This document shows positions 45,805-56,300 of a stretch of 64,000 nucleotides of DNA, in pieces. The stretch covers positions 286,517 to 350,516 of the forward strand of contig RPFO01000132.1 in assembly GCA_009746045.1 (NCBI GenBank). The letters are read 5' to 3'. The DNA is from Mesostigma viride. Lineage: Eukaryota; Streptophyta; Mesostigmatophyceae; Mesostigmatales; Mesostigmataceae. A program made the translations under genes and the position numbers. The notes beneath the pieces are model-generated. The model ran no database searches. It worked only from the letters and a program-made list of their open reading frames with translations, and had not been told where the DNA came from. Numbering within the stretch: position 1 is the stretch's first letter; every line of letters starts with the position of its first letter.

Positions 45805-46726
45805 TTTGGTGCGAGAGGTTCCCAGTTCGATTCCGGTCAGATTCATTTGCAGATCGCGTTTTTCCGCGTTTTCCGCGGCCCACCACTGACCGCAAATGGT
45901 TTTCACCTTTGCGGAGTGTCTGATCAGAATATACGCTTGGCTGATTTCGATAGTACCGGCTACGCCCCCTTCTACTCAAAGAAGGATTCAGCCGTGTTCA
46001 GCCCGTCTCACGGTGCGAGACTGAACAAGTCTCGCGTGCAGACACGTGTGTAGTACTCCTACACACAGATCTCGAGTGATTTATCTAGTACCAAATCCGA
46101 AAGGCTTGCATCACTCCCCGGACAGGAGAACTTTTGCGGATGACTGTAGGTGTAAGTTGGCGATGCCATGGTAACCGGAGACGTCCGTCCTATAGTCAGC
46201 AAAATTGGTGCGAGAGGTCCCCAGTTCGATTCCGGTCAGATTCATTTGCAGATCGCGTTTTTCCGCGTTTTCCGCGGCCCACCACTGACCGCAAATGGTT
46301 TTCACCTTTGCGGAGTGTCTGATCAGAATATACGCTTGGCTGATTTCGATAGTACCGGCTACGCCCCCTTCTACTCAAAGAAGGATTCAGCCGTGTTCAG
46401 CCCGTCTCACGGTGCGAGACTGAACAAGTCTCGCGTGCAGACACGTGTGTAGTACTCCTACACACAGATCTCGAGTGATTTATCTAGTACCAAATCCGAA
46501 AGGCTTGCATCACTCCCCGGACAGGAGAACTTTTGCGGATGACTGTAGGTGTAAGTTGGCGATGCCATGGTAACCGGAGACGTCCGTCCTATAGTCAGCA
46601 AAATTGGTGCGAGAGGTCCCCAGTTCGATTCCGGTCAGATTCATTTGCAGATCGCGTTTTTCCGCGTTTTCCGCGGCCCACCACTGACCGCAAATGGTTT
46701 TCACCTTTGCGGAGTGTCTGATCAGA
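45805..46726 (+). mobile_element. Tandem-multimeric tRNA-related retroposon, array 1 (2.3 units of 399 bp)
   Basis: Bracketed by ATATAGTTTAAC at 45793-45804 and 46727-46738. It begins TTTGGTGCGAGAGG, a tRNA-Pro-like segment from the anticodon loop through the variable loop, followed by CAGTTCGATTCC (Pol III B-box-like). It ends with the palindrome TCTGATCAGA. Repeat period is 399 bp (the GATTCCGG motif recurs at 45829, 46228 and 46627) and the units look identical apart from one base. Each unit contains hairpins: GCGAGACT-GAACA-AGTCTCGC, GTGTAG-TACTC-CTACAC, CCTTC...GAAGG, and CCGCAAA...TTTGCGG. No ORF of note. It lies 145 bp after the stop of gene C, probably within its 3' UTR. Confidence 0.85.
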
Positions 46727-46738
46727 ATATAGTTTAAC

Positions 46739-47454
46739 GGTCTCCGGCCTGGAGCGGAACACTGCTGCACTCATTGATGCATTTCGGGGTGGGAGCATCG
46801 ATTGCATGTTCCTAGCTGCTCAATAAAGTACATTGTCGCTGGCGCAGTGCCGGCCAATTAGAGGCCTTCAAGGCGGGCTGGAGTCCTGCAAGAACCGAGC
46901 AAGGTTTGTAGGCTCAACAACACAATTGATCGCGTTATTAACTCCTTCACCAATTTTGCTGTTATTAGCCTATCTAGTTCTTGCGATACCAACAGTTCTT
47001 AGTAGAAATGCAGAGGACGGCTCCCGGGAATCGCTAGCTAGTCCGCGGCAGATGGTGTTCGGCCATGCATGCATTACAACAAAGGATACTTCCAACGAGG
47101 ACGACCTCCCCATGGCCTGCCGCCGGCCATTTGCAGCAGGGATATCGTGTCTATAGAGCAGTCACGTGTCTATTTAATTAATCCTGTAGGTAGAGCTGTT
47201 TCAAATCATACTACTGCAGTCCTCCGGATTTTTGCCTTTGCATCGTGTGCATGCAGTTCTTGGACATTTGGAAACATGGCATGGCTAACGTAATGACTGA
47301 CTGGCTAGACCTTTTCAGTGGTTTTCGATCCATTTGCGGGTATTTCCTCGCAAATGGTGGGAGAGCGGTTGCAGCAATGGTGCCCACCACTAGACACAAC
47401 CGGCCAGTTAATTAGGCTCGAAACACACGCCCTGATCAAGCAAGCTGTTTCCGG
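46739..47454. other. Flank downstream of gene C
   Basis: Contains AATAAAGTACATTG near 46822, a possible poly(A) region for gene C. No other coding or repeat signal that I can support. Confidence 0.35.
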
Positions 47455-47670
47455 CCCCACCGTCTAGGTCATCCAGTCGCTCTACACGTAAAAAGCCAGC
47501 ATAATGCATATTGCATTGCCATAATTTCAATGCACAAGGCTACACGTTTCCATCTCCATTCATATTCATCGTCCATGAACGACTCGAAAACGCGGACAAG
47601 ATAACGGCAGGCTCGAGCTACCATGGTCCGGATTCTCCCGATTTCTGGCCTGCGTTGTTTGTCTCTAAAT
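47455..47670 (+). repeat. SINE-like dispersed repeat, full copy
   Basis: Matches 21820-22016 from CCGGCCCCACCGTCTAGGTC to GGCCTGCGTTGTTTGTCTC with small indels. Confidence 0.7.
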
Positions 47671-47704
47671 GATAATACTATAGTTATGCCCAAGCAAGCT
47701 GACC

Positions 47705-47800
47705 CCATAAATAAATGAACACGTAACGTACGACTGCGTCACGTGGGTGCCAGTACAGAGTGAAGGAGCCATCAACCCCTAAACACAACGAGAGGAGGAT
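47705..47800 (-). mobile_element. Group D-like retroposon end
   Basis: AACACGTAACGTACGACTGC then GTCACGTGGGTGCCAGTACAG matches the reverse of 18740-18795, including the CACGTGAC hairpin. Very short fragment. Confidence 0.6.
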
Positions 47801-48317
47801 CGAGCTATATAGGGCGCCCTAGCTTCTCTCACTGCCATGCATGCACAAGTGGGCAGAGCGCTCTCTCCACAGCACGGTGCCGGGGCGCAATTAATTTGCT
47901 GACCCCATATGGTGGGGCAGTCCTCGTGAAACGTAGTAATTGACGTCCACAGATTACCTTTCAGGTATACATGAAGTGAGACAACTATGCCTGGACGCAT
48001 GGCGATCCAACGCCGTGGAAGGACTAGGCCATGTTGTCCATATGTCCAGAATAAATATATGCCAGATCAGAATATGCCAGTCAGAATATGCCAGTCAGTG
48101 AACTAGCTGCAGGATCAATGCCATGCGCCGTGATGTGCACTGCATATGGGTCATGAACGCCATGCACCATGGGTGTTGATCTCAAGTGGTCAGTTGAAGC
48201 TAGAGAGACGACGGCACATGCATGCACTCTTTGAATACCCTTACTAGCCTGGGATTGAGTCTAAGTACCTCATCGGGTACTCCGGCCGTGGCATGCCTTC
48301 GATCAGTGCATACATGT

Positions 48318-48319
48318 TC

Positions 48320-48393
<74 letters not shown>

Positions 48394-48412
48394 GTACTTA
48401 TTACTTACTTAT
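48318..48412 (+). repeat. (TTAC)n microsatellite, probable retroposon tail
   Basis: About 23 units of ACTT/TTAC. The same unit ends the group E elements at 12531 and 60300, so this is likely the tail of a truncated copy. Confidence 0.85.
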
Positions 48413-48639
48413 GGAGTCTAAATAGCCTGTCAATCATCCATCGATATTTTTTGCCACTAAATAGTAGCAAGGAAGCCCACCCTCGCTCCAAATCTCGATC
48501 TTTCAGCAGCACTTCGTGAACTTATGTGCGCAAAGCAAAACTATTCTACAGGCGCAACAGCAATGATAAAAAAGGAACTAGCATTCAGTGTACACAACCA
48601 GGGTGGATGATTGTGCGTGACCCTACCTAGTAGGGGGTT

Positions 48640-49000
48640 GTGGGTAAGCACTTGTGTATCATGCGCAGAGGCATGCATGTCACGGCAGGAGTACTATCAA
48701 TGAGACAACCAGCGCAGGCCAGAAATCTGGAGAATCCGCGGCCGGACCATGGTACCTAGCTCCAGCCAGCCTGCCATTATCTTTTTCGCGTTTTCGAGTG
48801 GTTCAGGATTATGGATATGAACGGAGATGGAAGTGTGTATACTAGCCTTCTTCGTTGAAATTATAATAGCTTGCTAACGCTATAAGACTGAGTTGGTGAC
48901 AAGATGACATATGTAGTAGACGGTTCGGCATGTCACTGAGTACTATGCTTATTTCATTATAAAATAATTACACCGAAAAGTTTAAAACATGAAGCTCGGG
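48640..49000 (-). mobile_element. Group E 3' fragments with a reversed SINE-like repeat inside
   Basis: Group E end sequence (CATGCGCAGAGGCATGC, and GAGTACTATGCTTATTTCAT further on) is split by a reversed SINE-like repeat at about 48690-48840 (GAGACAACCAGCGCAGGCCA). No coding frame. Confidence 0.6.
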
Positions 49001-49189
49001 CAGCAGCCAGGAAACAGCTAGGCAGTGCGGACAAATGCCAGGTTGCACAGCCACAGGCGTGCTAATTACACATGCATATTCCCCATCGGTGTAAAATACC
49101 TGCCTATGGGAGCCTCCCATTGAATAGGCCATGAATATGCCATAGCAATCCACGGGTGGTATGCATGCGCATGGGATGGGATGGGATGG

Positions 49190-50272
49190 GATGATACCAC
49201 CCTCATCGAGCGCCCCGAGCACATTCAGACCTCAGTGGCTGGACTGACATGTCTGGGCTTGGAGGCGCGGGTGGCGGTGGGGTTGGAGATTAGGGTCAAA
49301 ACTGAGGCGATGGTGGTTGGGGCAACCAGTCGCCCGCCGCTGCCGCGGCTGCTAGACGGGAAGGAGGTCGAGTTCCGTGATCGCTTCAAACTACTGTCTG
49401 CTGTGGAGCATGCATGCATGCGCTCCCTGACACCGCCGGCCGATGTGGACATCCGCATCGGCCTGGCCTGGGCTAGGCATCGTTCGCTCTAAACCTACTG
49501 GCACTCGAAGGACCTGCCGGCGAGCACCGCAAGCGCATGCTCCTCACGGTCCCAGGGTCCTCACGGTGCTCACCTATGGCGCCGAGGCATGGACGCTCAC
49601 GGACACGCTGGCCACACGGCTGAACGGCACGTACGGTAACTACTACTATAAGGATGCTCTGCCACTGAGGCCCTAGCTAGTAGTAACCTAGGGTTTTCCA
49701 CACATGGTAGGTCTTTAGAATCTTTGTACCAGGGTAATTATTTGATGCCTCGCATTTCGGACGAGATCGGACAGCGTGAGGATAGCATTCGTAGGATCGA
49801 CATCTTGCTCGCACCAGTCTGACAGGTAGACACCGACCTCGGCCTGGCCGGCCAGCCGGGGCGGCACTATATCCTGACGTGGCCTGGCCCCAAGGACATT
49901 CCTAACTAAAAGGGTAGGTAAACATGTCATGACCTACGTACCACAGCAGTTGCTGGCTGACCTAGTGGTCCCAGCCCCGTTTGAACATCGCATTCACTCC
50001 CTCTCTCTTGCTTGGACTGCTATGCAGAACAAGAAGAGGTGGAAGACGATTGTCCAGACTCACACGCCACTAGCCCCTGTGGGCAAGCCCCCCCCCCGGC
50101 CCCAAGAGGAAGGGGGGCTTTGCTGAGTAGAATAGTTAGGGTTTTCCTAGATTAGATTATAGATTTGAGTTAGATATTTACGTTCGGTTTCGCGGCTTTG
50201 CCCCCCCTCCATCCATCCAAGGGAATATGTGCTCCATGATCTCCCAACGGAGTCATGTTATAATTTAAATTT
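49190..50272 (+). mobile_element. Group A LINE, ORF2 3' part, decayed
   Basis: RT-downstream block GLEIRVKTEAMVVG...LLDGKEVEFRDRFKLLSA (about 49280-49400), then LTVLTYGAEAWTLTDTLATR in another frame (about 49560), then a C-terminus open for 65 codons (49929-50126) with LVVPAPFEHRIHSLSLAWTA and VGKPPPRPQEE. The 3' UTR ends with CATGATCTCC-CAAC-GGAGTCATG and TTATAATTTAAAT. Confidence 0.8.
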
Positions 50273-50660
50273 TATTTAAACTACGGGTCTACGTCGAAGA
50301 GTAACATCCGCGATTCAGAAGGGTTAATTTATCAGCCCACCAGTTTTTGCCGCACAGCATAGCTAGCCGCACGACTAAGTCATGGCTAGTGAGTGAAAAA
50401 AGGCCTTTCATAGTCCCGATTGCGAGCTCGCTAATAAACATATACTCAAGAAAGGCGGGACGTACGTGACATTGCAGGCCGAGGCCCAGGCCTAGAAATG
50501 GTCAAGTTCGCGCACTACTAGCTTGCAATTGTCTTCCTATTTGCACGCACGTACGTACTAGCTACGGAAGTAGCTAGTGCCAGTGTCGCTGCAGACCAAC
50601 AACCTAGTATTATCAACCATGTGCTCCTGCATCGTTTACTAGCGCTCCACCTGACAAACG
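50273..50660. other. Unassigned spacer
   Basis: No supported gene. AT-rich with short CATG/GTAC palindromes. Confidence 0.35.
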
Positions 50661-50815
50661 CTATTAATTAATTAATTAGGAACATAACTCCGTTGGGAGT
50701 AAATGTAGCACATATCCCAGAGAAGGGGCATGCATATGGCTTTTAATACATTCTAAGCTACTTCCTGCAAGGGTGGGAATGTAAACGACACTTGCTCTAT
50801 AGGTGCACCAATGCT
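50661..50815 (-). mobile_element. Group C retroposon 3' end, very short
   Basis: TTAATTAATTAG tail, AACATAACTCCGTTGGGAG hairpin region and about 110 bp of group C UTR. Confidence 0.7.
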
Positions 50816-51530
50816 ATACTGTTGCATGTACTAATGATCGTAAGCTTTTCTTTGAAAAAGTCGTCGGCGCGGCGGGCACATAATGCGGCTCCCTTAATCT
50901 AAACAGATCACCTACCACATTATACACAGTGGGTCGGTAACCAGCTGGTCGCTACTTGGTACCCCTTTACCTAATGATATCCCCATTGGTTAATAAAAAT
51001 ACCCATTTATTTACCCGGGAAAAAAATCGTCGGCACTACTAGTGCAGTTGTCATGGGATAGCCGCTTGGGTGCTGATACTCTGAAGCGGTCGGTGGCGTA
51101 CTGAGTCCGGCATGCTTCACTTAGTCGGTTGTCAGTGGCCGGGTAGTCACGTAGTACACGGCAACCTACCAAATACCATCGCCTAATTTGCCTCCTGCTG
51201 CTTTGCGCACATCATGCACGCATATGGGCCGGGTAGGGCCTACCGACAGATAGTAATAATTGGAGAATCCAGCACTTCACCTGCCCCTTGGGGGCAATCA
51301 ATCCGGCTGTTGTACTGTCTGCATGCAGCTGCTCTGATGTTTCAACTCATTAATTAATACTTGGCTCTGAAGTAGCTAGGCCCGGCAACGTGGGCGTTAG
51401 CCGCATAGCTAGGCCTAGTCTATGTAGGGGTCAAGTATCTCACCGCTCTCACCTCGTTTGCCACGCCATAAGGCAGGACCAGCCGTTGGATCCATTATTA
51501 ATAACCCTGTCGGTTCACGGGCGTGGGAAT
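50816..51530. other. Unassigned spacer
   Basis: No ORF, RNA gene or recognised repeat apart from short TTAATTAA motifs. Confidence 0.35.
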
Positions 51531-52317
51531 AAACTCAACTCAACTCAACTCAACTCAACTCAACTCAACTCAACTCAACTCAACTCAACTCAACTCAACT
51601 CAACTCAACTCAACTCAACTCAACTCAACTCAACTCAACTCAACTCAACTCAACTCAACTCAACTCAACTCAACTCAACTCAACTCAACTCAACTCAACT
51701 CAACTCAACTCAACTCAACTCAACTCAACTCAACTCAACTCAACTCAACTCAACTCAACTCAACTCAACTCAACTCAACTCAACTCAACTCAACTCAACT
51801 CAACTCAACTCAACTCAACTCAACTCAACTCAACTCAACTCAACTCAACTCAACTCAACTCAACTCAACTCAACTCAACTCAACTCAACTCAACTCAACT
51901 CAACTCAACTCAACTCAACTCAACTCAACTCAACTCAACTCAACTCAACTCAACTCAACTCAACTCAACTCAACTCAACTCAACAACTCAACTCAACTCA
52001 ACTCAACTCAACTCAACTCAACTCAACTCAACTCAACTCAACTCAACTCAACTCAACTCAACTCAACTCAACTCAACAACTCAACTCAACTCAACTCAAC
52101 TCAACTCAACTCAACTCAACTCAACTCAACTCAACTCAACTCAACTCAACTCAACTCAACTCAACTCAACTCAACTCAACTCAACTCAACTCAACTCAAC
52201 TCAACTCAACTCAACTCAACTCAACTCAACTCAACTCAACTCAACTCAACTCAACTCAACTCAACTCAACTCAACTCAACTCAACTCAACTCAACTCAAC
52301 TCAACTCAACTCAACTC
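51531..52317. repeat. (CAACT)n pentanucleotide array
   Basis: About 157 units of CAACT. The only interruptions are two identical CAA insertions (CTCAACAACTC) near 51984 and 52077, about 93 bp apart, pointing to an internal duplication of that block. Confidence 0.97.
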
Positions 52318-52433
52318 ATGCAACCGACAGATCTATAGCCACGCGGCTCACACAGTCTGCGCGTCTTTCCTCTCAGACAACTACCCTAGTCCTTCGACTA
52401 TGACGTTGTCGGATCGCCATGCGTCCAAGCCAT

Positions 52434-52548
52434 TAATTAATTAATTAATAGACAGGTGACTGCGTCACGTGAGCATAAGTCCTCAGTGGGAGGGGAACAT
52501 GGGATGAAATGGATGGTGTAAGCTATCTAGGTCCTAGTTACAGGGGGG
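52434..52548 (-). mobile_element. Minimal group D retroposon insertion with 11-bp TSD
   Basis: Only 115 bp, flanked by GTCCAAGCCAT at 52423-52433 and 52549-52559. It consists of the TTAATTAATTAATA tail, the hairpin GTGAC-TGC-GTCAC and about 80 bp of 3' UTR. It proves that the tail and hairpin are the true 3' terminus. Confidence 0.92.
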
Positions 52549-52559
52549 GTCCAAGCCAT

Positions 52560-53384
52560 AGGTGTCTCAATAATTGGCTCGTAATTAGGCCAGGGTTCAG
52601 CGAATGACCGGCAGACATGCAACGGGCCGGCATGATGAGTGAGGCCGGCTGCATCATGCATTGCGGCCTGGTCCCTCGACTAGGGCGCATTTCCCCCTCG
52701 ACCGGAGCCCTGACTACATCCCCCCCCCCCCCCCCCCCCACGTCATTTAAGATTGGGGTCCGACCAATCCAGGGCTCACGATCTTAAAAATCTCATATTA
52801 CTGTGATTCGAGTCTACTAATTCCTACTACATTCTACTACAATTATACTAATAGTAGAGGTCAAATCCAGGCCGGGTCTCATGATCTTAAACCTGAGAAT
52901 CTTAAACGTCAGTGGGGCTGGGGGTGTTGTTGTTGTTGTTGTTGTGTCCACGCCGCACATGGGCAGCAAAGAATCTGTAGTGCTATCTTGGTGCTGTGTA
53001 GGTGCTATGATATAGGTGCCGTAAGGTCACATTGCCAACCACTCGGATTCTCTGCTGCCCATGTGCGGCGTGGGACACAACAACAACAACAACAACAGCA
53101 ACAATGCCAACCGCATCTCGATTTCCCGCGCTAACCGTATTTGGTGCTCGCAATCTCGTGCAACCAGCGTGGCTAATGTCAAGTGATGTGCCACAGCGAC
53201 GACGTGGCGTGGTGCTCGAAATGGTACTGATTACTGAATTGTACACATCACATCGTCGCCGACGTCGCGACACGTGGATCTAATGACACGGCCTCGCTGA
53301 GATGCTGTCTGTGCGCTGCCTCGCTGAAGGTGTCGCTGAAAGCGCCCCTCGTTGACAACTACCCGGAAGTGGGCACTTGACACC
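52560..53384. promoter_or_regulatory. Upstream region of gene D with long hairpin
   Basis: Holds a C-run (52721-52739) and a long imperfect inverted repeat. Left arm 52925-52977 (TGTTGTTGTTG...GGGCAGCAAAGAATC) pairs with 53044-53097 over about 54 bp, with a loop of about 66 bp. No core promoter motif identified with confidence. Confidence 0.6.
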
Positions 53385-56300
53385 ATGTCTGCCCAACCGG
53401 CTGCTAACCGAAAAAAGAGTAGTGAGGTCAGCGTCACATCCCCAATGGAGGACGAGACTGTCAATCATATCTCTCCGTCCTTCGTGAGGCTGACCGAGGA
53501 GAACACATATTGTATGAAATCCTCCTCGCTGGGCTCTTTGTCCGTCTGTTGCCCACATTTTGTTTGTTGGAAATGGTATCGCTCTTCTTAGATGGCTCAA
53601 ATGCGCAGGATATGCTCTTCCATGCTGCCGAACTTGGCAGTCGCGTTTTGGTTCTTCAGTCGATAGACGCGGGCGCACGCATCGACTGTAGAGACGAGGT
53701 TTGTAGCTTTGGAACTTGCAATGATGGCACGGGTGGGAGGCAAAGTCGTCTAGGGTTTTTCACTTATAAACGTCGGTTTCCGTAAGTAGTAGACATTGGG
53801 ACTCGCTCGTGCGTAATGAATGGGAGGAGTCAAGTTTAACAAATCGGATTACTACGTACTGACGAATGCAGCTTCCTTGCTGCATGCATGCAACTATCAG
53901 GTTGGCTGGACGGTGCTGCATTGGTGCGCGGGGAGTCAAGGGCCGGGACACACGGATGTGGCGAACATCCTGTTGAGGGAGGGAGCCGACCCTAACGTAC
54001 AAGACCAATGGGTAAGTTTGCTGTGAAAAGCGTTTCGTTGTGAATTGTTAGCATGCCATCTCGGCAAGCGTGACGATTGCTGCGCGCACGTGCATGTTGT
54101 TCCGTTTCACCCAATGTAGATATCAGATATGCAGCGTCGTGAGCTCTGTTGATCTGAATATTCATCCTCGTTAGTGCAGTTTTTCCTGCTTTCACCACAA
54201 TTTATTCCAAAACGTGGGCAATTTACTAGTGTTGTTTGTCAATTATCACCGCCGTTTTCATGGCAATCCTGACGCCTCCCATTTGACGTGCAGTTTGTAC
54301 GTGTTGCCCCCCTGACATGTCTGCCTTGCTAACCTGGCACCGCCTGTCAGAAATGATTTTTCCTGTTATATCCTCCATGTAGTCCCTTTATATCCCCGTG
54401 TAGTATGCGGATGTTTCCCCGCTAAATTAAGCACACTAATGTATCCTTGCTCTATAGTATCCGTATACTCAAGCATTTCCGGTCCTTGTCTGGCCAATGG
54501 CGTGGTGCACCTCTATGATGGTAATCCAAATACCAGAGTGGGCACACTCCCCTCCACGTGGCTGCGCTGAGGGGTAATGCGCGGGTGGCGGCCGCTCTCC
54601 TCGCGCACGGGGCTAATCCAGAGTCTCGGGATAAGGTGTGCGCGTGTTCTGATCGCACCATGGTGTAGAGCGGGCATAGGAAGTGGGAATTCAATTGTTC
54701 CTCCCAACCACCACCCCCGTGTGCTAGTTTGTAAGATCCCTGCCCTGACCCGACAGCGGCCACCATGTGGCTCGGACCGTAGGACGCATGCTACCTGCAA
54801 GGGGAACATGATGGAGCACCGGCTTCCTACTGAAGATGTCCAAGGTGCCACTTCCTACTAGAAACTTTGTGCCGGCCCCACCCACGCTTTGTTTAGACAG
54901 GCTCCAGGCACTGGGGGGGCTGTATGGACTGTGCCTGCAACATGTAGGGCAGTTGGCAATGGGAGCTCGAGGGGCGTGGACAGGAGTGTCACACGGGGCG
55001 CGGGCACACCTTGGCTGCATGGAGGCTTGCCGCGGAAGACATGAGCCACAGGTGAGGGGCCTGGGCAGACTCGGCCATCTTGCATGCTCCTGTCAGCCCA
55101 AAGCCGCGCATGGCAGTATCGTTACAGGGTTCATGGCCTGGCCCCATGAGCAGGGCTGGCTAGGGGTCAAGTTGGGTGGGCACGCATGCGCTTTCCTATT
55201 GAAGGCAGGTGGGCAGGAGGTTGACACAGTGGGTGGGTGTCACGCTGAAGGTCGACATGGGCAGGTGGTACGGCGGAGCTTGCAGGGTGGCTGCAGAAAA
55301 GCGATAGGCATGGGACTGCTGAGCTTAGTGATGTTGTGGTGTTCGATTTCAAAGGACCCTTGGGTATTTGGGCAGTCGCGCCCCCCGCCCCCCGACCCCC
55401 GACCCCCCTGCAGGTGTGACTCTATTCGCTTCCAGGAAGACAGGCTAGAATGACACGCGATGGTCGTTTCCATCAGTGCTGGGGGTCGCAACGAAGATCG
55501 AGGGGGTAGAGCACATGGCTGTATGCGAAGCATAGGCATACTATACAGGACTGTCCGACTGTACTATATACAGGACCCCGACCCGAGTCACATGACAGGA
55601 TGGCACGCACAGGGTGGTAGCAGGCAGCGTGGACATGGGCGCCACATTGGTGTACACTAGATGGGATGCAGGCAGGCAGGCACGGGGCGGGCCCCAAGTG
55701 TGCATGAGACCAGGGGGGCAGTCGGCACATGTTAGGGGGGTATTCTGCAGTCCAAGGTCGTCCACACGCAGTTTTGTTATCTCGGAACCTATTCCAATAT
55801 TCGTTGTTGTCCCAGCAGTACTTGCTACAGGTACAAACTAAAGCATAGTTTCTTATGTCCTTGATCGATTGACTCAGTAATCAGCAATAAGAAGCTGCTG
55901 ACCATTCAACAGCTGAGCCTACCTTATTGGAACCCGGCCCCTAACCATGGGGTTTGCCCTGCGATGCGATAGCTGCATCCTGCCTAGGACACCGTACGGT
56001 ACATGACGTGGCTTGCCCCTAGCAATGCCCTCCTTTCCCCTTCCTCCGCTTTAGGGCAACCTTTCCCACAGCCCAGCTGCTTTGTTTCTGTCTGGATCAC
56101 CGTTCCCACTGTTCGTGTACCCTCGCCCTTTGGTCAACTGGCAGAGCCTGCGCACGCCGCTCCACCTGGCGTCGGCGCGCAACCACGTGTGCATATTGCG
56201 CCACCTCATCAGCGTGGCCAGCAGCACGGGCGTGGTCAACGCGCGCGACAACTACGACGGATGGACGCCGCTGCACCACGCGGCCAGCGGCGGCGCGATG

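Noticed and set aside
54836-55453. 205-codon ORF in intron 4 of gene D
   Set aside because: No domain, no splice support, and it sits between two well-matched ankyrin exons.
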